NCBI GenBank assembly: GCA_037043015.1
Contig: CM073321.1
Span: forward strand, 3,911,001 to 3,975,000
Length of the DNA stretch: 64,000 bases
Reading direction: 5' to 3'
From: Bryum argenteum
Taxonomy: Eukaryota; Streptophyta; Bryopsida; Bryales; Bryaceae
The notes beneath the pieces are model-generated. The model saw only the letters and a list, made by a program, of their open reading frames with translations. It had not been told where the DNA came from and did no database searches. Below are positions 1-11,379 of this stretch, piece after piece. Positions within the stretch are counted from its first letter, which is position 1. Every line of letters starts with the position of its first letter. The position numbers and the translations under genes are program-made.

Positions 1-154
1 CTGCAATTCACTTTCAAGTGAGTGCTCTAGCTGATAATACAGGAAACATGTTAGAATTTAAAGTAACATACAAAGTCAAATATTGTATGCATGGAACGAA
101 AATGGAAGTTACCTATGCCCAAAGAGAAGCACAATGTAGAAATGCAACCAAAGC

Positions 155-617
155 TTAATTTTTCATAGGGCGTTCTTCTGGGAAGCGAAATGATCGTCGA
201 ACTTCGTCTGATGAGTTCCACCATTGGAGCCACTTTGCCTTGAAATCAAAGTGAACATTAGTAGTGGCTTCCATGTGTAAGCGTTCAAGCGTCATGTCGG
301 GTTTCAGGTTTTGGCTGTAATGAGAATTAATCTACACATCAGAATCACAATTTTGATTAGAGAAGTAGAACGTAAAGACGGATACAGTGACATAAATCGA
401 AGAATCCAGCCAGCAATACCTCTTTTGCAAATACTTTCCCGAGTTTGTTATTGGCCACAGCGACCATCTTGTCGAAATTCTTCCCACGTATTAATTTGAT
501 TTCAGCCTTGATTGCGTTATCCATGGCACTCCATACTCTCGGTCCAGTTTGTTTCTCTTTTGGAACAGTGGCGTAGTATGTAGCTTCAGCATCATCCGAT
601 TTTTTCGCTAACCTCCT
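155..617 (-). CDS. Two unrecognised exons, possible 3' part of ParB-like gene D
   Basis: Two open segments on the minus strand have good splice signals. The upstream one (about 617 to 420) follows a TATAG acceptor, encodes a basic stretch containing ATYYATVPKEKQTGPRVW and NFDKMVAVANNKLGKVFAKE, and ends at a GAG/gtattg donor. The second (about 314 to 155) follows a CATTACAG acceptor, contains FKAKWLQWWNSSDEVRRSF and ends at a stop codon. I do not recognise the domain. The strand, and their position beyond the ParB-like exon at 4.58-5.5 kb that ends in a clear donor, suggest that they are its 3' exons, separated by the inserted element at 1.2-4.4 kb. The two exon phases do not match simply, so decay or a missed exon is possible. 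They could equally be an independent gene. Confidence 0.4.
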
Positions 618-620
618 CTA

Positions 621-1190
621 TATACCAACCAGAACACAAATGAGAAGTTGCTTTAAAATAAATTTGAAGGAGAAGAATCCAGCACATATGTAGTAAACGT
701 ACCGCATATAGAAATTTTACAAAAAAGTCTATTGTGACAGGTTACGAAGTCTCTTTTTTTGCTTTGGCGTTCTTACAGATCCTGTAATCTTCTGTAGAAA
801 TGAGGTCCTTGAAAACTTCTCAGACAGAGCGTATTGCTCGGGAGACTGCGGCTAATTCTAATGTACTGAAGATATCGATAAATAGCTAAATCTACACCGA
901 CGTCTGGAACAAACCTCCAGTTTGTCGGGTCCGCTTTGGAGAAGCCTGTGCACATCAAATAGGTGACAACTCCTCGTTCGGCGAGTTGAGCGCAGCCGCA
1001 TTGGGCGGGAAGCAATCAGCATTGGAGTCGGTATCGACGATGCGCTTCCGGGCTTGCGAGCGGCCACCACTTCCTGCTGCATGTGCCAAAGATGTCGGCT
1101 GGCAGCCGACAGCTGAACGGCCGGCTGAGGACCGAGAGACCGCACGCTTTCTGTCGGACCCCGTTTTTTCAATTTTTGGCCACTAAGTTC
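621..1190. other. Unassigned stretch
   Basis: No supported gene. The part from about 960 to 1180 is distinctly GC-rich compared with its flanks and has short overlapping open frames on both strands, none with recognisable domain content. It may be the edge of the element whose long reading frame starts at 1569. Confidence 0.4.
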
Positions 1191-1397
1191 TAATGCGCAT
1201 TAAGAATAAATATAGAGTCTAGAATCCGACCTATGTATGTGCTAGGCCGTATACTATAAGGCAATTACGTTTTTACAAATAAGTGTATTAGTTAAAATCT
1301 AGTTTGTGTTAATAAGGACGGATTTGCGAATCCGTACTCTGTCACCATACGGCTAGGACGTGCTGTCAGAAGCCGGAATGGAAGTGGTGGCTCCCTC

Positions 1398-1405
1398 TAT
1401 AAAAG
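1398..1405 (+). promoter_or_regulatory. TATA box of the 602-aa transcription unit
   Basis: TATAAAAG lies 164 bases before the chosen ATG at 1569 in a C/T-rich leader, the arrangement expected of a plant pol II promoter. Transcription would start near 1430. It supports the downstream frame being a genuine transcription unit. Confidence 0.6.
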
Positions 1406-1568
1406 GCCACCCGTCCGCCCTCGTCGTCACCTGCCTCCTCGCTTTCTGCGCCTTTTGTCTTCTTGCGCTCCTGACTTCCGTCTTCTCCTTTCCGTCCCTT
1501 AGTTCTGATCCGGCCTACTGGCCGATCTTAGCACGGCCACTTTGTATTTTCTCTTGCACTTCTTTCCC

Positions 1569-3377
1569 ATGGCAGAAACGGCGTCCGCTTCCGCTCAGGT
1601 GCAGGAGGAGCTGAAGATCTCCATCAAGTTAGTGTCACCGTACATTCCGATCGATGAGGACAAGAAGAAGTCCTTGACGAAGGATCTCGAGAAGATGGGA
1701 CTAGCCGGCCTGCTGGACACGCCCTGGGGTTTGCGCGACGCGGAGATGGTGCGCGAGAGCAAGGTCGGCGGGCCAAATCAGTTCGAGGGGACGGTCAGAG
1801 GGAAGCCGGCTTCCTGGACGGCTGACCACTGGAGAGCTGTTTACGGCCTGACCGTAAACAGTGGAGTAGGGTTGTGCGGCCAGAAACACAATTGGGCGAA
1901 GAAGGCGTTCCACGGAAGTCCGCACAAGAACAACGGCTACTCGGTGGAGGATCGGAAGGATCCGAGAGAGTGCGCCATCATCAAGTTTTTGGCGCCGATT
2001 ATCCATGGGGAGAAGCCGCATCGCATAACCGTCCGGCTCGCCAACACCGTCCTGGGGTCCCTGCGCCGCGAACGAGAGGTCGACTGGGGAATGATTATCC
2101 GCGACCTGGTCGCCCGGCTCGCGGAGAACGTAGGTAAAACCCGTCCTAGTCTTATTACTCCTTTTTTTTACTACCTGTATAAGAAAGAAGAGGTGCTGAC
2201 GGAGGAGGACGAGGTCGGATCAGACGACGGGGACGTCCCACCGGACGCGCCAGAAGAGCCGGCTCCAGAGGCAACTCCACCGCGGACGGGTCCAGAGGTA
2301 ATCATCCTTCCGTCCCCGTCCCCTCCTACGAACCCGACCGAGGCCGGAACTCAGACTGAGCGAGGACAGCCTTCGAGGCCGATGGATGAAGGGGAAGTTA
2401 TGGCCGACTGGGAGAACCCCATGAACCCGAACGACCCCAGACTTCCCCCACCTCTCAGTCCGTCCGCCAACCATCCGGATCCCATGAAGCAAGTATGGCA
2501 CCACTTCACGGAAGCCAGGTGCCAGTATTTCTTCTACCAACAGCTACTTTCGAGGCTATGCCAAGAGTTTGGGGTGAAGACGTTGCTGGAGGTGAAGCAG
2601 AAGTGGGACTCCAAGCCGGACGAGGAGCAGTTCCGACAGATGGAGAAGCAAGTGACAAAGCTAACCCTGGAGAATAGACGTCTTCGCAAGACGGTCAGAC
2701 GAAGGGAGGAAGAACTCCTGGTCGGACGGCAGGCCGTAATCACGGCGAACGAGCAGGTCGTAAAGCTCGTCGAGATCTGCGAGACTCCGGCCGAGGTACT
2801 GCAGAAGGCGAACCTGTACGAGGCCGGAATCCTGGAGTCGGAGGTGTTGAAGGCGGAAACTTTTAGAAAGTTTCTCTTGGCAGCGAAGACGTACGCCGCG
2901 AAGGTTGAGAATAGCAACGCCGAGGTCAAGGTGCTGCTCGACGCCGTCCGGGAGCAGATGAAGGAGGTAGTCATGCCGGCTTTCACTTCTACTCCGGCCA
3001 AGACTCCGAGGCCGGATCCGATTAAGATGGAGAGGACGGATGCTGGACCCTCCAGTCCGACCAACACGAAGGGCAAGGCGAAGGTGAAGACGGAGGGAGA
3101 CGCACCCGTCCCAGCAGATTCTCCGGCCAAGAACACTCGTACCGCAAAGAGGAAGCTCACGGCCGAGGAATACGAGAAGTCTCCTGGAGCCCAGAAGCTT
3201 CACGACATCGGCCTCGAGCACTCCGAAGAAGAAGAGTTGAAGAGCGGAGACAAGACCAACTCCAGCGAGGACGAGTACATGATAACGGATGCGGGCAAGT
3301 GGATCAAGGTAGGACGTATCGCAGCCACGCCACTGAAGCGGCCGAAGCACGGGGTTAGTTCGCGAAGGAGGAGGTAG
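1569..3377 (+). CDS. 602-aa gag/transposon-like protein, frame looks whole
   Basis: This is the longest clean reading frame in the left half. I chose the ATG at 1569 because it has an excellent context (CCATGGCA) and follows a TATA box by about 160 bases; an upstream in-frame ATG at 1542 is weaker. The protein has an ordered N-terminal part (residues about 1-200, with DWGMIIRDLVARLAENVGK and HRITVRLANTVLGSLRRERE), an acidic proline-rich linker (about 210-320), a charged coiled-coil-like segment (about 350-450, KQVTKLTLENRRLRKTVRRR) and a lysine/serine-rich tail ending in RRRR. It looks like the gag-like or 'putative plant transposon protein' class rather than a housekeeping protein. No reverse transcriptase or integrase frame is visible next to it. 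The base composition is much GC-richer than its neighbours, which fits an inserted element. It looks whole. Confidence 0.55.
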   Translation: MAETASASAQVQEELKISIKLVSPYIPIDEDKKKSLTKDLEKMGLAGLLDTPWGLRDAEMVRESKVGGPNQFEGTVRGKPASWTADHWRAVYGLTVNSGVGLCGQKHNWAKKAFHGSPHKNNGYSVEDRKDPRECAIIKFLAPIIHGEKPHRITVRLANTVLGSLRREREVDWGMIIRDLVARLAENVGKTRPSLITPFFYYLYKKEEVLTEEDEVGSDDGDVPPDAPEEPAPEATPPRTGPEVIILPSPSPPTNPTEAGTQTERGQPSRPMDEGEVMADWENPMNPNDPRLPPPLSPSANHPDPMKQVWHHFTEARCQYFFYQQLLSRLCQEFGVKTLLEVKQKWDSKPDEEQFRQMEKQVTKLTLENRRLRKTVRRREEELLVGRQAVITANEQVVKLVEICETPAEVLQKANLYEAGILESEVLKAETFRKFLLAAKTYAAKVENSNAEVKVLLDAVREQMKEVVMPAFTSTPAKTPRPDPIKMERTDAGPSSPTNTKGKAKVKTEGDAPVPADSPAKNTRTAKRKLTAEEYEKSPGAQKLHDIGLEHSEEEELKSGDKTNSSEDEYMITDAGKWIKVGRIAATPLKRPKHGVSSRRRR

Positions 3378-4579
3378 GACGTTTTAGAGGTCGGCAGTCA
3401 GAGGACGGCCAGGGTTAGGAGGTCGGATTGAGATCCGTCCTAGGCCAGTATAATATTTTCTTTTTGGGAATGCGTGCCGCTTTTTGAGGAGTAGGCCTTG
3501 TAGGCCGGCGCCGCAATCCAGTTAGGTATCTAAGTCGTTGACTTAGAAGTACTTATAGGTGGTAGTTTGGCCACCTAAAACATTCCTTGCTTGAGTGTTA
3601 ATCGAACCTTCTTATGCGCATATTCGGTGTGATCATTTCCCTGTCTCCTTTTCAGTTGAGTGCTTGGAAAGTCGGATGTACTGTGTTGGGTTATGAGTTG
3701 GGAGTTAGGAATCCGGATTCTTTGTTAGATCGTTTCCGTGGAGTTGAAGTCGGGTTGGGCGTATTCTTGAGTGCCTTGTGTCTTGAACTGGTCTAGGTGT
3801 CTGAGAGAGGGAAACTGCTGTGGTAAACACTTACGGTCTAGGAGGGTCTGGGAGTAGTGTGTAAGAGGCCGGATTCCAATCCGACCTCCGGCTGCCACAG
3901 ACTTGGGTTCCTCTGTAGTCTCAGAGGATGGATCAAGCACAGTACATGACCAGAATACGTGTAAACGTCTTCTATCCGGATTTGGAGCTCTTGGAGTCTG
4001 TCATTGTAGTAAGTGTGATAGGGTAACCAGGACGGCCTGCGTGACCTGTTAGTTCGGACGGATAGGACGGATTAGTTGTGAGGACGTAATGTGTGCCTTA
4101 GTGTGTGTGTGTGTGAAGAGTCTAAGTGTGGAAGTTTCCGCCACGGTAAACATAAGGGAAAGAGTCTTTGTGCATCCCCTCTTGCAAAGGGATACCCTTG
4201 CCATGCAAGGCTAAAACATAAGTTGGGACTAGAAACGTTTGGGGGTTTGGTTGTTTTAGCACTACTTGTCTTGGTCACTTCACAGAATCCCTGGAACGAT
4301 ACACGAGTCACCTGAACACGGGTTTTACACCAATAAACGTGTAAGGGAGGATAAAGTGAATACATGGCATCCAACACTTTCCTTCGTGAATGGAAGAGGA
4401 GGATACTGATTATGATAGTTTCAATTTTCCAAACTTCCTCATGCGTTGCAGTTTGGTACAGAAACTGTCTTCGACGTGATCATGTTCAGTGGACCTACAA
4501 CATGGAAAGAAGAATAAGAAAAATTGTATATGACAAAATCATAAATAAGAAAGGATTTTTAAAAAAATGTGACATTCAC
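3378..4579. other. 3' flank of the 602-aa unit, non-coding
   Basis: No gene is supported. The stretch repeats short words also found upstream of the 602-aa frame, such as GGACGG, ATCCGTCC and GTCGGATT, and includes a short GT run near 4103. It is probably the 3' untranslated or terminal part of the same element. I could not identify terminal repeats. Confidence 0.4.
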
Positions 4580-5500
4580 TTACCAGTTTATGTCGTTCAT
4601 AGCATCGAGGAGGAGATTGCTCTCTCCACGGGCATCGAGTACGATGCAATCAACTGAAATGTACCACGACGGATCATTCTTGTGGTACCTCTCGATATGG
4701 CGCATCGATGCTGTAACACGGTGGTTACCTTCATAGACGAAGAAATATTTGTTACTAAGATTACGAAGATCTGGATCGGAACGCAGCTTACTCTCGAACT
4801 CTTCATTCGCGGCTCTCCAATGCGGGTTTGTCCAAAGTTCATCTTGAGTGTCAACGATTTTTTCTCGGCCTTTCCTGTCAAATGGAGACACTTACATTAC
4901 CCGATCGCCTTTGCGGTAGCCTTTGTTGAACTCATTTTCCAGTTTTCTGACGTCTTGTTCTGAGAGCGGGCAAACCTTCGGATAACAAACGAGGCGGCAT
5001 AGTAGAATAAGCATACGAGACTTCTTAACAAGTCTGTAGCATAACCTGTTGATGATTGCAATCGAATCACTCTTGTGGAGCATGCGCATTTCGTTCGCAC
5101 TCTAGTCGGGATCCTTGTTTTGAAGATGTTGAGGCATGTGAATGATTCCAACGTTGACACCTCCAGACAATGTAGTTTCTTCATCATCCGAGAGGAACTG
5201 GTGTCCGTCATGGTCCTGAGACGGTAAATGAATATCTTCAGCTTCGAGAGGATTGTCACTTGAAACTGCATTGCATTCACTTTCCAAAGGTTGGTGATCA
5301 GTTTCCGAAGGACTCTCTTGTCGTACTCGAGATCCCAACTCTTCAACATTTCTGACAGTATGAAGTATGAGTTCATCTCAGTCGGAAGACCCTGTTTGTG
5401 GAGGATTAAGGAGAGGCGGGTTGACTTCTTCATCTTCAATGAGATGGACTTGAGCTATATTCATCTGGCAATTCACAAAAAGAATAAGATAGTGTCAAAT
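4580..5500 (-). pseudogene. ParB-like domain gene D (third copy)
   Basis: The segment at about 4.58-4.89 kb encodes NKYFFVYEGNHRVTASMRHI followed by a beta/alpha stretch ending AMNDINW, directly before a strong donor (TGG/gtaagtga). The E-G-N-H-R-x-T-A pattern matches the G-x-x-R-x-x-A core of the ParB/sulfiredoxin fold and is the most canonical of the three ParB-like copies here. The same strand and frame upstream encode an acidic linker (DNPLEAEDIHLPSQDHDG) starting after a TTGCCAG acceptor near 5.47 kb. The same domain appears in gene A (19.1 kb) and gene B (45.9 kb), both followed by a similar alpha-helical region. The frame is interrupted a few times, so this copy looks broken. Its 3' exons may lie at 155-617. 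No palindromes like those of copies A and B were found nearby. Confidence 0.55.
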
Positions 5501-5582
5501 GAACAATAATATATAAAAAATAATACATAATCTTTTTGCAATTAAGGATATGATAAACATATCATATATTATGACAATGCAA

Positions 5583-6735
5583 CTAAGCAAATGTCAACTT
5601 TGCGGTTAGTCGCGAAGAACGTCTGGGTGCAAGTCTAGCTAGGGCTATCGCTTCGATACGACGAGCTTTTGCTTCATTCTTACGAATTCGCATGTTAACC
5701 GCTCGTGCAACCCGATCAACGTCAACACGTGAAATGTGACGGACAGGTGAGGCAGGAGCTGGAGTTTCTGGAACCGAAGACAATGCTATTACTAATCAAC
5801 GGGACTCCACTATAGCCAACATATCGTCTCTCAAAGCGGAGAGGTCGCTAACTGCATCGGATTCCTCCTCTGGATGAACTCCATGTTGCTTTAGAGTAGC
5901 CTGCAAAAACACCACCAACTCAACAATGAAATACCAAACAACGCAAACCAAATTTTAAAAAGGAAATTAAGTTAATCAATCCACCTTTGTTTCACATACT
6001 AATTAACAGAAATTCAGAAATCACGGACGATCAACCATTTCAGAATCAACCACCTATTAAAATATTAGAATTCAAATCGCAGTCAATAAGCTGGTTCCGG
6101 GCTCAGCGCAAAGCTTCATGGCCCGGCTAGCAGAGGAGCTTCCTCGGTGCTTCACAAACCCACGAGGCCGATACGAGCCCTGTGTAGGAGGGGCTGGCCT
6201 CCCCACAAGCCCGCGACCTCAGCGTAGACACAACAGAAGCAGACAACACGAGGAAGATCGAGACGAGGAAGATCGAGACCACCCTACAGTGGAAACCTGA
6301 TTTCGAAGCCTCGACATCTCCGGGAGATTGTACATCTTAACTGCTTGTTCTCTGCAGGGATCTGCAACCCCTCCAGAAGTCTCTCTATGAACTAGGGTTT
6401 TCGGATAACATTCAATTTTAGGTACGAATCAGTTTTGTGGAAAACATACCAAGAATTTTTTGGAGTACCACGCCTCCATCTCCGCCCTTGTTTTGATTGC
6501 TTCACCAGGAGCACGATGCGCCTTGTAAGATTCCTTGTAAATCTCGGCGAAAAGACTTGAATCTGTGGACTGAAAACTCACATTTTCTAAATCTTCTACG
6601 ACGTCCTCACTGCCTCCTTCCACTGCCACCTCTTTCTCTACAAGATCCACCATGTTTCTTCTTCTTGCAATTTCTTGACAGCAATGGTGTGCAACTTCAT
6701 CAAAGAACTCCCTCCCACAACTTGACAATATCAAA
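5583..6735 (-). CDS. Unrecognised two-exon gene E
   Basis: An upstream exon (about 6735 to 6448) encodes FFDEVAHHCCQEIARRR and MVDLVEKEVAVEGG and ends at a TTG/gtatgt donor. A downstream exon (about 5899 to 5583) begins after a TTTTTGCAG acceptor with ATLKQHGVHPEEESD, carries a basic run (VNMRIRKNEAKARRIEAIAL, then RLAPRRSSRLTAKLTFA) and ends at a stop. One in-frame stop lies inside the second exon, so the gene may be decaying or spliced differently. The acidic N-terminal and basic C-terminal layout suggests a nuclear or nucleic-acid-associated protein, but I recognise no domain. It is on the same strand as the ParB-like gene D immediately downstream and could be its 5' part. Confidence 0.35.
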
Positions 6736-7600
6736 TGTACCCCTTCTATCTTGCCAGTACGTTCTGTTGCTTGTACTAAAATTAATTGTCTTCCGAGCGC
6801 ATCGGCGGTTCTTGCTTTGGCCTATTCAAAAAAAGCACGAAGTTTTATTGTAATCGAATCTTGCAATTAAATAGTGCGACTTTGGAATGAGCTTGACTGC
6901 GGCAACCCTTGGCGCACTGAAGGGTCGGCGCCGAAAGAGGGAGCCCAAGTTCGACAAGATGGCGTTCGGCGCTGAGAGAGGGCCGGCAGCTCGCCGGTAC
7001 CCGGCCAAAAACTGGTACCCGGCCTCGCCAGGCCAGCCACGCCGTTACCCGGCACGACCGCGCCAACTCTGCAGCTTAACGGGGGTTAACGGACACGGCC
7101 TTCGTGCCGGATATCTGCTGGAGCGCCGAAAAAGGCAGCCCAAGCTCGTGGGTGGTAGCAGGGTTTGGGCATTGTGCCGGTTCTCAAGTGCTGTGGAGCA
7201 GGCCAGGTGCTTGTGAGCTCGGGGATCGGCTTTTGTCCGCGATAATTTCACCAACACTATGTATTGTATTTATTATCTCCGTACTGAGTCAGTGGAATTG
7301 TTATAAATATGATTTATATGTACCACAATTGAACAAACTTATACTCAATAGTTGTTTACATTTTTCTTTCAGAAATACTACTAAATCGTAATCTACATTT
7401 GTGTCCCCTATGGAGGTGAATGCTAAAATATGCCCATACTCTTTCATGCCACTCAGAAATTACGACATGTCATTTACCTGCTCACTGCTGGTAGTCCGTT
7501 TTAATATACACATGGGAATCATGAGACACTCGATAATATTATACCATGAAACAGTCATGGGTCCATATATATCATAGAAATCTATAATGTCAAAAGTTCA
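6736..7600. other. Unassigned stretch with a GC-rich island
   Basis: A GC-rich block (about 6890-7230) is surrounded by AT-rich DNA. It repeats the word GGTACCCGGCC and close variants at 6996-7050. No coding frame has recognisable content. It may be a short non-autonomous element. Confidence 0.35.
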
Positions 7601-7689
7601 AACTACATCAAATTGAAGAATGGACTCTCGTTGATTGTATACCTAACCAACCCTAGGTCCTCCCAACAAACCAAGAAGTAAGGTCTCTC

Positions 7690-8170
7690 ATGTACCTCCT
7701 CTAATTCTTCAGCACTTGTCTCAAATCCATCCGCTACATCATTCTGTGTTTCCTGATCAGTGGAGGCTTCTGCTCTCTCGCCCATATCAGTGACTCTTTT
7801 CTCCTCAAACATTGGAGCTTCTTCTCCTGATTGATCGTCTTCCTCTTCCAATCCTCTGCGACCCTGAAGACAACACATGTTCATATTAATCCATAAACGT
7901 ATTCAGTAATATTTTGACACTTACAAATATCAACATATTTGTAACATAGATTCCTTCATTACCTCATTTGTAGAGTCCACACCTCCATCGTCATCCCCAT
8001 CGACACAAACAGTCTCGCTAGACGTCCTAATGTGCCTTCTCCTAATGTGTCCTAATAAGCCCTTCCTCCTCCTTGGCTTGAGCTTCGTCCGTCTCGACAC
8101 TCTCCAGGACACTGTTGAGGTTGAGTGATTGCATTTTGATAGTCCGCCTGAATGGCGGTAGCACATCAAC
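7690..8170 (-). CDS. Unrecognised acidic exons, gene F
   Basis: Two adjacent minus-strand segments share plausible splice sites. The 5' segment ends CVDGDDDGGVDSTNE at a donor (GAG/gtaatg, near 7965). The 3' segment starts at a TGTCTTCAG acceptor (near 7863) with GRRGLEEEDDQSGEE and runs through a strongly acidic region to ELEE at a GAG/gtacat donor (near 7692). I recognise no domain, and no further exon was found. The acidic composition resembles linkers in the ParB-like genes of this window, but homology is not demonstrable. Confidence 0.3.
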
Positions 8171-9050
8171 GCCCATCAAGATGTCGTACCCCTCTAGCTC
8201 CCGATCATCGTTGCTAGAGCTTCTCCCATCGCGCTTCCGCTAAGAACTACGCCTTTGCGCTTTAGAATTAGTGAACTTCGTTCCACCCCTCCGCTTCTTC
8301 TTTCTCTAGCCTATCTCCTTTCCTCTCTCACTACCGCTAGCGGTTTCGTCCATACTGCTTGCAATGAGATAGCTTATCACACGTACCACCTAACAATTCC
8401 AATTGATCCGACTGCAAACAAAGAGGTCGAACTATGAGTTTCAACTCTATTACATAAGTTTCCCCATGCGGCTAAGAAGCCCTAATCAGCCAACGCGTAT
8501 TCCCTAACATCCCGCTATGACCGTGGCTAACAATCCAAAATAAGTTAACTTTTAAACGCATCCACCTAAATCTGCGCTTTTCTACACCTACTTATTTTAT
8601 CGATATTTTAAATAGTAGTTTAACTTTTAAATGATCCTGCTCACGATTAAGAATATCGGGTATATTTACGTTTATTATAAGAAATTACGTCTAATAACTA
8701 TTCACTTCCAAATTAAGATAGACAAACCCGCGATAATAATCCCATAAAAATCCAGAAAATAAAAACATCTAAGATTAAACCCACTCCGTAGGTGATAGTT
8801 TCGCATCATACGACTCTACGTTCAAATTAATAGGACTTAGATCCTAAGAAAGATATACTTGCTAAACTCGATAAATAAAAGAACCTGAGTTCCCGATGGC
8901 TCTCCAATAAACAAAAATATCTTCATATCTTCTAAAAACGAAGAAGTTTGCGTTTGGGAAAAAAATTGATTTCCATTCCATTCTTTAAAAAATCACAACG
9001 TCTCTTTCTCTTTCCTCCCCCACTTTCAATGGTGATGTCTTGTACATTCT
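8171..9050. other. Unassigned AT-rich stretch
   Basis: No gene or repeat is supported here. The sequence is AT-rich after about 8530, with only short random frames. Confidence 0.4.
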
Positions 9051-9059
9051 CCCTCCTGT

Positions 9060-10487
9060 TCTACCAACTACTACTGTCAAGGTAGCCAAATCTATGGAAG
9101 GGATGAAAAAAAGATACGATGGTCATGTCTGGACCAGGACAATGACCACTAACATCAGTAACAACCTCGGTTTGTCATTCGCTACTCTAACTGTGTAGGT
9201 CATCTTCAATGCCACAATGAGAATTGCGGCTTCTTGCTACGACCTGACCGCAGAGCACAGGTGAATGAAGTGGGGTTCGAGGGCTTTACCAAGGACCCCT
9301 TCTCGGTCGGCCACGCGCCTCCTCCTTTTTCAACACTGGTCTGTAAGATCTGCAAAGAACCTTCCGTTTGTGTTGCTATAAGTCCTTCTAAAATATTTTA
9401 CGTATTTGGAGACCATAGTCAAGAGCGAGCGTGTGTGCATATCCGTACTCACGAACATCCTGTCAAAGTCGGAGACTACATATGTGCACGTAAAATAATT
9501 GATGAGTTAATAGAAGAGCACGTAGAACGTAACCCACAAGCTACCACGTCCAAAATAGTTACGGAGGCTAGCAAAGACTTACTCGGAAAATTACTTCTCT
9601 ATGAAGAAGGTGACTCTGTACCTCCAAGCTCACCCTCCAGGAGCTAGAACCTATCTTCGATCAGTGTAAAGAGCTGAACTCTCTCAGCATCAGGAATCGT
9701 ATTACCACTTTTAAGCACTTGCGCATATATGGCGTTCTTGATGGAATCACCAAGCTTCGAGGCCTCAGCCATTGGGCTTACATCCAACGTAACCAGTTCC
9801 CGGGCCAAGGAGATGAAAGTGACAAAGTGTTTATTTAAAAATGTCGGCCCCAGAAGCGTTGTTGACCTTGTTCGCAGTATGCAGCCCTGAGGCAACCTGT
9901 CCCACGCGTGGTTGATGTTTGACCACGTCAAGCGTGTCAAGAACTGGACCACCATGGCGTGCCACGTTTATGACTCAAAAATTTGCCGCATTCTAACTAT
10001 TGCATGCTGTGATTTCCAGTCTAAAGACAGAGAAGCTCAAATCGACTTCTGGAAAAACCTAAACCACGTCATGGGCAGGAACGGAGTGGAAGCGCCGCAG
10101 TTTCAAGGGTTCATGGCCGACACTGCGCAAGCCAACTGGAACGGTGTGCGGATCATTTACGGCTCCGGAGACCCTAAAGTGCCCATGGAAGGCCGTGAGC
10201 GGACTTGCTACTTCCATTGGACGCGATCCCTAGAGAAACACACCAAACAATACATCGTGCACAAGCTGCAGGATCAACATCAACATCTTTGTAAGCAATA
10301 CAAAGATGCACGCACCATGGCTGAGGCGGAGACAAGATACTGGGCGATCCGAGCACGGTGGGCGTCGGCGCAGGCCACCTTCGACGTTGGATTAGGTCAC
10401 CTCGAACACTGGCTTGCATTCTGGCACTTCAGATATAGGCAGTGGGGTGGCTTTTTGGAATTGGTGAGTCCACAGTTGTTACCGTAG
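9060..10487 (+). pseudogene. MULE-type DNA transposase, broken and 3'-truncated
   Basis: The N-terminal region (9.10-9.45 kb) reads EGMKKRYDGHVW, then CVGHLQCHNENCGFLLR, a Cys/His cluster like the GCM/FLYWCH-type zinc fingers that precede some plant MULE transposases. The middle (9.64-9.91 kb) encodes RITTFKHLRIYGV. The catalytic-like region follows with MFDHVKRVKNWTTMACHVYD (first Asp), FKGFMADTAQ-like FQGFMADTAQANW (second Asp) and ERTCYFHWTRSLEKHTKQYI, the Cys-His region typical of MULE transposases, ending HFRYRQWGGF. At least one in-frame stop (in MQP-stop-GNL, near 9886) and changes of frame near 9180 show that it is inactive. Coding similarity ends at about 10.48 kb, so the C-terminal zinc-finger region is absent. 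Terminal inverted repeats were not found. Confidence 0.7.
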
Positions 10488-11370
10488 CCTACGTTGCCAG
10501 CAGGGTGGTCGCGGCCAAGTTGGGAAGATAGGGGGCACCGAATGGCAGCACGGACTTCGGGCGCATCGGCTACTTAAGAGCGTAGTCAACAAGATAGTCA
10601 TCGGTTGTTTTTGAGGCAGTGAGATAGGAATTAGGAGAAAATACAATGTACTCTTATTCCATTATCAATACAAAGGCCATAGCCGATCTTCTCTTTACCT
10701 CCCCGTATCCTGTTGTGCATGATCAAGAAGTCCAACCGTTTTTGGCTACCTTTCTTGCATGCTGCTCCTTACCCAACGTACACTTCCGCTGCCTTCGACT
10801 CCCACGCTGGCCGTAATCAAAGCTAAAAGGTCTCCTTCTCTCCTCTCCGTGTTGCGCAGGTAACAGCCATCGTGAGTCAACGTTGGCAGCATCGACACTC
10901 TGCTTCACTCTCTCCCTTTCTCCCCCTCGCGGGCCTTAGCTCCTCGAGCACTCACTGTTGACGCACTGGAGCCCTTACTGTCAAGACTGAGTCAGTCTTA
11001 TTCATACTCTCCGGTGACCTCGTGGGCATCTCAGGGCACTGCTACTTCCCTCTCTCAAAAACCCCATCAGTTGACACAAGCCGACGTCGCGTTAGAATCA
11101 GAGGCCACAATAGTCCAACATATGGTCAACGCTGCCTTAGGAGGTTCGGTTAGACCCTTCGGGTGTCTTTAACACCAGCTGCCCACACACTTCCCCGACT
11201 CCTCCCAAAATAAATACAATGTTGTCTCTGGATTACTCTGAATTGTGGTCGATTTAGGTAGTCTCGTAAAGCATCTCCATTCATACCCGGCTAACAGTCT
11301 GCAAGGAGAAGAGATTTATGCCAAAGGACCAAGTTTACAACATGGTCGCGAGTGCACATTCCTCTGTCCT
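10488..11370. other. Unassigned stretch
   Basis: Moderately GC-rich DNA without a supported gene. The piece at 10.60-10.70 kb (AGTGAGATAGGAATTAGGAG, then TCTTATTCCATTATCAATAC) has the feel of a retroelement long-terminal-repeat end, but no partner repeat was seen, so I do not call it. Confidence 0.35.
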
Positions 11371-11379
11371 ACCCGCTCC

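Noticed and set aside
773-1172. Minus-strand coding frames
   Set aside because: Overlapping frames are explained by local GC-richness; no domain or splice support.
1398-4360. Complete LTR retrotransposon
   Set aside because: There is a TATA box and a gag-like frame, but no polymerase frame and no matching pair of terminal repeats could be found.
5521-5575. Palindrome ATATCATATATTATGA-type as an array site
   Set aside because: An AT-rich chance inverted repeat, single copy, unrelated to the GTTTAGCTCGA family.
10600-10700. Solo LTR end
   Set aside because: The composition looks right, but no second copy, primer site or target duplication supports it.
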